Source of the DNA: Sciurus carolinensis
Lineage: Eukaryota; Chordata; Mammalia; Rodentia; Sciuridae
Direction: 5' to 3'
Assembly (NCBI RefSeq): GCF_902686445.1
Contig: NC_062220.1
Coordinates: 97,030,143 to 97,094,142, forward strand
Length of the DNA stretch: 64,000 nt
The notes under the pieces were generated by a model that was given only the letters and a program-made list of their open reading frames with translations, was not told where the DNA came from and did not search any database. A program made the translations under genes and the position numbers. Each line of letters starts with the position of its first letter. The stretch's first letter is position 1. Shown piece after piece: positions 55,966-64,000 of this stretch.

Positions 55966-58215
55966 TATATTAAAATAGTTAGCTTAACACTATAAAAATG
56001 AACAAATTAACTAACATTTACTGATAACTCAAATTTTCAAGGATGAACACCAACTAGTAGAGAATTCTTCTGGTTAAAAGCAAAAGCAAAATAAAGGCTA
56101 TCAACAAAATAAACTTTGAACTGGGCTGTTGTCCCTTCTTTAAGGAGAAGATGCACACCTTGCAACAGTGTTTTTCATCAAGGTTTGCTTCTGCACAAAC
56201 CTGGAAACTCACAGTGTAGCAGAAATAATACTAGAGACGGTTTTAAATTGGGATAATCATGCATGAAAAAAGGTAATTTGACTAGCATTTTGATTATTTT
56301 GCTATATTTAAATGATTAAAAATAAGGTTTGGATGTCCTTTAGTATAACCATCAGGCATGATTTTTTCAAAAGGAAAGTGATTCTAAGGAGGGAGAGTTA
56401 GTGTTCTTTATTAACAATAAATTCTATTTTGTTCAGGAATTTTCTAATGTTTTAGTTATTTCTGAAGTGGGGAATGAACACTTCATTATTTTCCTCTTAA
56501 ATCAGTTATTTAAAATGAACAATGTTAAATAATTATCTCCTTTTCTGTAGCTACGATTTTCTTTATGTTCACATAGGACTGACTAGTATAATTTACCCCA
56601 GAAGCAAAATGATTTATTGAAATCAACAAATCCTGTTGATGGTTTTTTTTATAGAACTTTGCTGGAATGAGCCCACTGAAATTATAAGAAGGGACTAATA
56701 AAAATTTAACAAGCTAAATCCTTACATTAAATCAGTAATTTGAAAACAATAAATTGGGCTTTAAGGTTTATTTTGTAAAGGATGGGTTTCTCTGGTAAAA
56801 ACAAACACTGGAAACTCATAATGTAGCAGAAAGAATGCTAGTTTTGGAATAAGGTAATACTAAGAAGGCTGAGAGGTACATTCAAAAACAACAAACTTCT
56901 AAATATTGATGACTAATAAATAAATCTATTGTCTGCTAGAGGATTTTAACTCCAGCATGAAGAAGTGCTCTGTGTTTTCTGATCCTGGCCTAAGATTTCA
57001 TGAAGGGATGGGGGGCCCTGTCTGAGGTCAGGCAGTCTCCTGCAACCTTTCCAACAAGTGCGTTCTGGTTTTCTCCTGTAACCCAGGGTAAGGTCTCCGC
57101 CGGGGGATGCCAGGAGAAGCGAGGGAGACACTGCTCATAGTAATGATCTGGTGAAGTATGGATGTCCGCAGGTGATCTTTATTCACTAGTTCCATCTTCC
57201 CACCAAAGAGATGGAAGCAGATGTATCCACATAACTAGACAATAACTATAAGACACAGAGACAAGTTTGAATTCCCTCCACTATATTCTTTGTTCTTGGA
57301 GGAGCCTCCATGGAAGGCTTTGAAAAGGAACATCATAATTATGCCCATCCTCTGGTATTAAGCCATCCCATTTCTTCTGAGAATCCCTCCCTGGTTTGAC
57401 AGGGTCACTCCTTTCTTCTCTACTAGCAAAACCTAACCACAATCCCTCAGATACTAAGATGTTGAACCTCTCTTCCTCACCACGGTGTTTGACTTGCCGA
57501 CTGCAGTTCAACCCAGTAAAAGTTTGAGTCTTTCACAATGAGAAGTACTAACATTTATTCAGTCAACAAATGCTGAGTGCCTGAAAGGGCCAGATACTCT
57601 ACTGGTTGTCAGAACACACAGAACAAGTGATAAGTAAACACAGAGCTGCAGGACATCAGTCTATTAATGTTATTCCCATATATCACTGAATGAATGACAG
57701 TTTGCACAATGTTTCATTAAATGCCTATTAGGACAATAACTACAGATGATGACATAAAAAAGCCAAGCCCAGAATGCAGGAACTGTTGCCAGCAAAGCAT
57801 GTGGAAACAAGGTCCAAGTTGTGAGTAGGAGCTTGCTGGATAATCACAGTTGGCGATGTTCTCTGACAGCTGGGACAATTCTCAGTAGTCCACTTTATGG
57901 TTGAACAGTGTTACTAACTTATAAAAAATTCATGTCTACCTCTGAGACTTATGTTTCCACTGTTAAATAATGAGCCAAACAAATGATGAACTAATGACTA
58001 TGAACCCAAATATTTCAAGGCATGGGAAAAGCCACAAGTTCTTTATCAACTGCAAAGAAAAATCTCTAGAAGACAGGCATGGATGAAGAAACTGTCTGAG
58101 CATAATATACATATGAATAAATCTCATATCAGCACTGGTGCTAACAAACACTTATACGGTTACAAGAACAGTCTTAAAAAGAGCAGTGAGGAAGAGACTG
58201 ATGAGCAGAGCTGTG
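55966..58215 (-). other. VPS41: VPS41 3' UTR and downstream flank
   Basis: No coding sequence seen. The 3' UTR must start at 58215 and run left. Candidate minus-strand AATAAA signals are at 57183-57178 (about 1.03 kb of UTR) and further left near 56411-56406; I cannot tell which is used. Around 57545-57640 there is a short old-repeat-like stretch (ACATTTATTCAGTCAACAAA). The minus-strand frames at 56946 and 57281 have no motif. Confidence 0.5.
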
Positions 58216-58296
58216 CTATTTTTTCATCTCCAAAATTGCACTTCCTGGTCCCCGGTTCTTTGCACTGCAGATGTTGCAGTATTGTGCAGGAGAATT
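58216..58296 (-). CDS. VPS41: VPS41 last coding exon
   Basis: 81 bp: 26 codons plus TAG (58216-58218). The acceptor CAG lies at 58299-58297 after a pyrimidine-rich stretch. The peptide has the CNIC pair of the RING-H2 finger followed by SAKNRGPGSAILEMKK and the stop, matching the VPS41 C-terminus as I know it. VPS41 is a HOPS subunit that tethers late endosomes, lysosomes and AP-3 vesicles. Phase joins the exon at 59295-59374 exactly after a complete codon. Confidence 0.95.
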   Translation of the reverse strand, partial: NSPAQYCNICSAKNRGPGSAILEMKK

Positions 58297-58699
58297 CTGA
58301 AAATGTAATTAAAAAGCAGATTTTTAAAAAAATCTTCTCTAGACTTTCATCTTCAAAAATATTATAGAAGTATTAGTAGGGGATAGAGAGGAAGAGATGA
58401 AATGTCATTCCTTTCTCTGGATATTATTTCTGGTTTACACAGGATTCACCCTGTTACCCCACAGAAGAATGTGGGGTCTAACATGGCGTGGGGACACAAT
58501 GGTGATACTAAAGGATAATGGCATCACAGTACACAGCTCATTTTGAGAAAGTCCGAGGGGAAACTTGATGGTTTTCGACTGCTCAGCAGTCATGGATTTT
58601 ACCTGAATGCATGAACTAGGTATGCTTTCATAATGTTTGCTGTAACCTCCTACATATTTCAACATTTGAAAAATAGATAATTTTTATGTGATATAAAAC

Positions 58700-59188
58700 T
58701 ACAGTTGTCCCCTAGTATCTGAGACTCTGGTTCTAGGATCCCTTTCAGACACCAAAACCCACACACATGCTCAAGCCCCTCATGTAAAATGGCACAGTAC
58801 TTACATATGACCTTCGCATGTGCTCCATATACTTTTAATCATGTCTAGATTACTTATAATATCTAATATAATGTAAATGCTATATAAATAGTTGTTTCAG
58901 AGGTTGGGTTATGGCTTAGTGGTAAAGCGCTTGCCTAGAACATGTGAGGCACTGGGATTATCCTTAGCACCACATAAAAATAAATAAATAAAATAAAGAT
59001 AATGTGTCCATCTACAACTAAAAAAATATTTTTTAAAAAGTTGTTCCAGTGTATTGTTCAAGGAATAATGACCAAAAACCCCACACACCTTCAGCACAGG
59101 TGCAATCCCCCCAACCCCAAATATTTCTGATCTGTGGTTGGTTGAATCCATGAATGCAGAACCCCTGAAAATAGGGCTGACTGTGTAT
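58700..59188 (-). mobile_element. MER2-like transposon split by a SINE
   Basis: Left part CAGTTGTCCCCTAGTATCTG ... CTCAAGCCCCTCATGTAAAA ... ATAATGTAAATGCTATATAA, and right part (after the SINE) AATATTTCTGATCTGTGGTTG, GGTTGAATCCATGAATGCAG and AGGGCTGACTGT. Both flanks belong to one element in the order expected for MER2. Confidence 0.7.
58901..59034 (+). mobile_element. ID SINE with squirrel-type tail, nested
   Basis: ID body (GAGGTTGGGTTATGGCTTAG, AAGCGCTTGCCTAGAACATG, GATTATCCTTAGCACCAC) then an A-rich AAATA tail and TGTGTCCATCTACAACTA. AGTTGTT repeats on both sides mark the target duplication within the MER2-like element. Confidence 0.85.
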
Positions 59189-59294
59189 GATGATTTTTAA
59201 AAACCTACAGAGCTGTCAGGATGACAGGTTGTAGTTTTGAGCATATCCCTGGATGCCACCAATATCTCTTTAGTGTTGTCAAGCTGCCACTCAC

Positions 59295-59374
59295 CATGCT
59301 AGGTACAGGTAGACACTCCTTGTGGAACATGTGCCGGCAGTGGAAGACCACCACACTGAAGGGCTTCGCTGCAT
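59295..59374 (-). CDS. VPS41: VPS41 coding exon (RING-H2 middle)
   Basis: 80 bp. Acceptor CCCCAG just right of 59374, donor GTGAGT just left of 59295. The peptide is AAKPFSVVVFHCRHMFHKEC then LPVPSM, with the HCRHMFHKEC histidine-cysteine set of the RING-H2 domain. Split codon GAT joins it to the exon at 60870-60914. Confidence 0.95.
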
Positions 59375-60869
59375 CTGGGGCAGAAGAAAGAACTCAGTGC
59401 AACAAACAGACCAGGACATTGTTAAACCAAGCCTGACAGAAAGTCCACCTATAGTTTAATTTTTCAGCAACAGGCTACCCTCTGGAGGATGGCTTATTGA
59501 CAAAAAGTATTCCCAAGGGGTGGTGTGCCCCAGTGCAAAACATGCATTATAACTGTGCTGCTAGGTGAGTCAGGTATTACTTGCTTGGTTTCTGTGTCAG
59601 CCACAAAACTATAAATGGGGCAATATCACAACAAATACAGGAATATTTATTTTAAAAACTAGAATCAGTACCTTTAAGTGCCTGTGTGTGCCCAAACCCA
59701 CCTCTCAACCCAACACATGCATAATCTTTGTATACCACATGCTGAAGTCAAACTTGTGGTTTTATTAAAATGCTTTCCTAGTTGACCTGTGGCCAAGATT
59801 CCTCCCCAATGTCAGAGGCAGACCTGGGTTGAAACCCCTGGCTGTGACCTGGGTTTTACTGCATCCCTGTTTAGGCACATCCCCTCTCCTGTTCCTGCTT
59901 GGCCATCTTGTTTCTGGTAAGATTTAGAGCCCTTAGCAGATGAAGCCGGGAACTGAACTGCACATTGGGGTGCTGATGCTGCTTTCTGTCGAAATGCTGC
60001 CTAAAACACTATCAAAGTTCACTTCTTCCCCAGAGCCCATTACAGGTTTTAGCAGAAGCATTTAAAAATCAAACCTGCTTCCTCTAGAAAAGAATCCTAA
60101 GTGGACTGACTTCTTATGCTACTGCTTTGTCAGATAATCCCTTAATGCTAAGTAAAGTGAGGTCAACTAGGTCTTTAGGACATCTCCACTAAGTATTTTT
60201 TAGAATCCTGACAACCATGCTCTAATTTCTACCTTCAAATGATGTGAATCCCTCTTCTCAAGTCATAATGATCCTTAAGTGAGAGGCTTCTTATTATACA
60301 TGAAAATATATAATATATACATAAGTATACACACACCAAGAAAAGAAAATAAACAAAAGCTTGTATCATCTTTTAAAGAGTCCGTTCCAATTAGATATTA
60401 AGTTTCCACTGAAATGTGAGATAACCTGGGTGCCTAGAACTATACATCAGAGATAGAACTTAAGTAAAAACTACCTATAAATTGTTGGAGTAGATTCATG
60501 GTTCTTTCATCTTGGAATTTAAAATGTGGATTTTTATTTGGTCTTGTTTAACTCTAGAACAGTGGTTCTCAAAAAAATAGCCCCTCAATCAGTAGCACTG
60601 ATATTACTTGGGAGAACTGTTCTAGTCCCTGGGCTGGCACTGTGGGCTCTCCCCAGGCTGCCAGCTGATGCTGATATACCCTAGAGCTCAGGATCCTCAG
60701 CTGTGCGGATGGCAACACTAAGTAGGAATGTGGGCTGATACGCTTCCCTAAACCTGATTATTCTGAGTCATATAATTTTATAATAAGTAATTACCCAACT
60801 TCAACATTTTAATTCCATCTATCATTAATACTCATTTGGGAAATTTGTCTTCCCTCCCAACCATCTTAC
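59375..60869 (-). other. VPS41: VPS41 intron (1495 bp)
   Basis: GTAAGA donor at 60869 leftward, CAG acceptor at 59377-59375. It contains a MER5A-like remnant near 60555-60735. Confidence 0.9.
60555..60735 (+). mobile_element. MER5A-like hAT transposon remnant
   Basis: Starts AACAGTGGTTCTCAAA, with CAGTAGCACTGATATTACTTGGG following the MER5A plan. The right half is diverged. Confidence 0.5.
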
Positions 60870-60914
60870 CAGTGGGAAGGATGGGGGAAAGGCACGATTC
60901 ACAGATATTCTCTT
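60870..60914 (-). CDS. VPS41: VPS41 coding exon (first RING cysteines)
   Basis: 45 bp. Acceptor TTTTCTTTCAG right of 60914, donor GTAAGA left of 60870. With split codons it encodes EENICESCLSPILPT, bearing the first CX2C pair of the RING-H2 domain. I recall serine rather than threonine at the last position in the human protein. Confidence 0.95.
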
Positions 60915-61014
60915 CTGAAAGAAAACACACACACTTTGGATTATGCTCTTTCTCCCTGCTCAGTTTCTGAAAGCAGGGCATATGGTTCCATATGATTACT
61001 TCAACTTTACCCAC
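60915..61014 (-). other. VPS41: VPS41 short intron (100 bp)
   Basis: Donor GTGGGT at 61014 leftward and acceptor CAG at 60917-60915. A later GTAAAG would be a stronger donor but would insert residues that break the known peptide. Confidence 0.85.
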
Positions 61015-61114
61015 CATCAACCAGAACACCTTTCATCTGAGTTCGGTGCATTTTCTTCAGTAAGGACAAGGAGTCAGCTACGAGAATCTTCTTGCAGCCT
61101 TCACGAAGAAGAAT
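61015..61114 (-). CDS. VPS41: VPS41 coding exon before the RING domain
   Basis: 100 bp. Acceptor TGCATTAG right of 61114. It encodes ILLREGCKKILVADSLSLLK and then KMHRTQMKGVLVD, the end of the alpha-helical solenoid leading to the RING-H2 finger. Ends with one base of a split codon that continues in the next exon. No earlier exon is visible up to 64000, so the preceding intron is at least 2.9 kb. Confidence 0.95.
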
Positions 61115-61344
61115 CTAATGCACACATTTAAAAAGAAAAACCATCTTAAATAGACTCAAATGTTGTGTGCATGGTGGTGGTGGGGTATGTGTGGAATGTC
61201 TTATTAGGGTTCAGAAAATTCATGCACCTAAAATATTCCAAAGAGGTACTTATGCATTCTCCTGCCCTTAGTACCCTCTTCCCTCCAAACCACTGCCAGA
61301 TGGAGCTCTGTGGCTGTGACCCATGATTCAATCATTACTGGCTA

Positions 61345-61470
61345 CATGCCCCCCTCCCCAAGGTCTCACTAACTTGCTCAAGTTGGCCTCAAACTTGTGA
61401 TCCTCCTGACTCAGCCTCCAAAGTGGTTGAGATTACTACAGGATGTACACCTCCAACCCCTGGCTCCTGT
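61345..61470 (-). mobile_element. B1-like SINE, partial, antisense
   Basis: CCCCAAGGTCTCACTAACTTG, TGTGATCCTCCTGACTCAGC and GAGATTACTACAGGATGTAC match reversed B1 units. An ID half is not clear. Confidence 0.65.
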
Positions 61471-62701
61471 AGCACTTTTGTAATCAATTACACTTTCACA
61501 GTCTGGCAAAGAAGGCCCTGTAGAACCAATCCTAATATTTTCTTACAAGGCTTCCTCATACACATTCTCTTTGGCACTCTGGGCCCTACATGATTTGCTC
61601 CTTCCCAAAATGGGACGGGAAACCTGTTATTCCAAAATTGTATATTTACTTCATAAATCTATGCACTCAAAGGTGTATTGGGCTTCTATCACATACAAGG
61701 CACTGGATGTGAATAATATGCCGAACAGAAGCAGGTGACTTTACATGGTTATGGGTCCCAGTAAATACTTTGACCTTCTTCATCTTGATGTTAACATCAA
61801 CTCTAAACCTAGATGGGCACTTTGCTTCCTACAGGTTTAAATTCATGCCACTGGGGAAAGGAAACAAGGAAGTGGCCTTCTGCAGCCCACGGCAGTCATC
61901 TACAGTAGCTGGTGCATCCCTAAAAATCACCAAGAATGCTAGCTTTGGGTGAATCCAGTCAAAGGCTGTTCACCCTAATTTATGAAGGCAAACATTCAGG
62001 AAAACAACTGATGTCTAGATTACACTGCTACATGTCTAGATTACTAATACTAATGAGAAAGAGATTACATTTTAGTATTATGTTAATTGGAAATTGCTTA
62101 TGAAATTTTCTTTAAAATTTCACTACAAATGGAGTTTTAAATTCAATTAAAAAATTCAAAATTTTAAGACATCATTAAAGCATACAGAAAGAAAAAGACA
62201 CCAAGAATAAATATTGATGTCAGAAAACTTAAAGAAAATCGATAAGCAAACATACAAAGCTGCTCAGCCTCTGTCACAAAAACAAAAAAACTTCAGAAAA
62301 AGTGTCAGTCACAACATCTTCGGAGAAATGTTTCAAAAAGAATTGGCTCCAACCCTCAGGGGGTGTTCAAGGCCTACTGTATAAATAATTCAGGCGAAAG
62401 GACGAGCCAGCAGTCTAGACAGAGGCCACTGGGTCTGCAATCTAAAAAGAAAACAGCAAAAACTGCAAAATACGAAGGAACCATCTCCTCAGCAGGATTA
62501 CATTTTGTAAATAGGTATACTCCCCGTCTGCCCGCGAAAGGTATTTTCTAGGAAAAATTTCAGTATTTGGAGGAAAACAGTCCAAAAAAGGAAAAGTATA
62601 AAAATACAGCTTATTATGTTACTTTCTCCTTCACCTGATCAAAATCCAAGGTTCCAAGACTGAGAAATATAGAAAATTTTGTTTCTTTGACAAGTAAGGC
62701 A

Positions 62702-62732
62702 TTTATATATATATATATATACATATATATAG
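62702..62732. repeat. TA microsatellite
   Basis: TTATATATATATATATATAC followed by ATATATATAG. Confidence 0.9.
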
Positions 62733-64000
62733 AATATAGTCGTTTACTCTATAACATCTGTAATAAATTGAAGGCAATGAAAGATGGTTAAGTGGTAGAC
62801 TGTATAAGATTATACGGCGCAGTATTATTCAAGCACTGTTTTCCATTTTTTGACACATGACAAGGGATTATGGTGACTATGCATTCCCAGCAGCAACTGT
62901 ATCAGTGATTCATGAAACTGAATTCAACTGATACTGGTGATACCGATTCAACCCCTGGAAGTTTGCATGCAATTCCCATGCATGTCTTTATTACGAAGTC
63001 CTTGCTAGTGGAGAGTCAGATGCTGCAGCAGCTGGCTTAAGGTCATCTTCACACCTTTCTGACCTTCACACAGCTGAGTTCTGACTGCTTCTGTCTTTTA
63101 GGGTCCTCTTACCCTATCTTCTCATTGCGGGCCATCACCTTCTACCTATCTCCTTCTATCCTTGCAAGTGTGGTGTTCTTCACATATTTAGGGCACATGC
63201 AAGCTCTCCTATTGTCAAGTTTTCAATGACCAGAATGATACTGAATCACTGCTATTCTTTGTCTGAGAACTATAGGGCTCCCATTACTTTGGGCTAATTT
63301 TCTTTAAAAAATATGAATATAATTTTAAGGATCATGTCCCTTTTCTTACCCAGGTAGTTCCTGTTTTCCAAAGCATGCTGACTGGTCTTTCGAAGTTGAA
63401 GTCATTTTTAACCAGCAAAATCTTCCTTGCCTGCTCCCTCCTGTTTTCCCATAATTTCTTAGGGATTTTGTGTTGGATAGCTTCTGATGTCACTTTCAGA
63501 AATTAAAATCAGTTTGAAACACTTTGTGATCTATGAAACGTCTCCATCTGGTCCATAAACAGCACCTTTACTAACCTTTGCTTTGTAATCCTTATCGCTT
63601 GTAAGAATTTCACCAAAGATAAACGACTGTCTTTTCTTTTCTCAACTTTGTAATAACATTGTTTTCATTTAAAAAAAAATTACTAACATTTCTTATAAAG
63701 TATAATATATTTCAGAGATTGATTTTCCTTATGGGACTTTAATGTTTTTTCAAGATTATCCAAATCTTTGGGTGGACTTCTTCCTACATCCTTCTTGACC
63801 ACTCCTGGTTCTCTCCATAGTTCTAAATTTTTCTGAATTCTGTATTTTATCAACATGACCTTTACTCTTTGCCCTCTGTAACTTTCAAGACAATCAACTA
63901 TAGGTTCTATATGCAATTTGTTACTTGTATACTCTGCCTACTGTAAATTTAAATAGAAATATATTTCTAAGACAGTTGTTGAAAATTGGCATGAGATCTT

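Larger units (their letters stand above)
58297..59294 (-). other. VPS41: VPS41 intron (998 bp) with nested repeats
   Basis: GT donor at 59294-59293 (GTGAGT) and AG acceptor at 58298-58297. About half of it is a MER2-like element split by an ID SINE. Confidence 0.9.
61115..64000 (-). other. VPS41: VPS41 intron, extends beyond the window
   Basis: No further VPS41 exon found by eye. It contains a partial antisense B1-like SINE near 61345-61470 and a TA microsatellite at about 62704-62731. Confidence 0.7.

Noticed and set aside
62363..62551. Possible VPS41 upstream exon or small gene
   Set aside because: I looked for the solenoid residues expected before ILLREGCKK and did not find them here; no fitting splice sites.
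63683..63916. 77-codon minus-strand frame near the window end
   Set aside because: It does not match VPS41 and has no motif; taken as intronic chance.

Overview
This is nuclear DNA from a mammal, most likely a squirrel-family rodent (Sciuridae). The best clues are dimeric B1-ID SINEs of the MEN type, ID monomers carrying the A-rich tail typical of squirrels, many MaLR-type LTRs, and L1 elements whose 5' UTR is built from monomers. No prokaryotic signature, CRISPR array or operon is present.

The only host gene I can support is at the right end. Four minus-strand exons (61114 down to 58216) encode the C-terminal RING-H2 end of VPS41, a subunit of the HOPS tethering complex, including its stop codon. 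The 3' UTR continues leftward. Most of the rest (1 to about 57000) looks like intergenic DNA downstream of VPS41 and is dominated by retroelements.

Layout: (1) 157-697 and 12699-13239 are two solo LTRs of one ERV family. They flank a young provirus of the same or a sister family at 1123-6130 (minus strand): two 535-bp LTRs with a single mismatch, a 4-bp target duplication, a tRNA-Gln(UUG) primer binding site, an intact 480-aa gag, and a protease/RT frame fused by an internal deletion to the tail of env. (2) 16848-17299 is a MaLR LTR. 17414-23772 is a full-length L1 with target duplications, two 5' UTR monomers, an ORF1 broken by one stop codon and an uninterrupted 1282-aa ORF2. (3) 24-37 kb holds MIR, MaLR, MEN and L1 fragments. 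(4) 37863-41532 is an L1 with a twin-priming inversion, bounded by a 20-bp target duplication. (5) 45247-49522 is an older plus-strand provirus with a tRNA-Phe-like primer binding site. It sits inside a MIR and also lost most of pol and env. (6) 50-57 kb holds MaLR, MEN, ID and MIR copies. (7) 57-64 kb is the VPS41 3' end, with a SINE nested in an old DNA transposon inside an intron.

The most interesting signals are the very young, internally deleted provirus with an open gag and an in-frame pol-env fusion; the fact that both unrelated proviruses kept gag-protease and lost the middle of the genome; the UGA stop between gag and protease in both, followed by a similar GC-rich stretch; and the nearly intact L1 with duplicated promoter monomers and a duplicated ORF1 coiled-coil segment.
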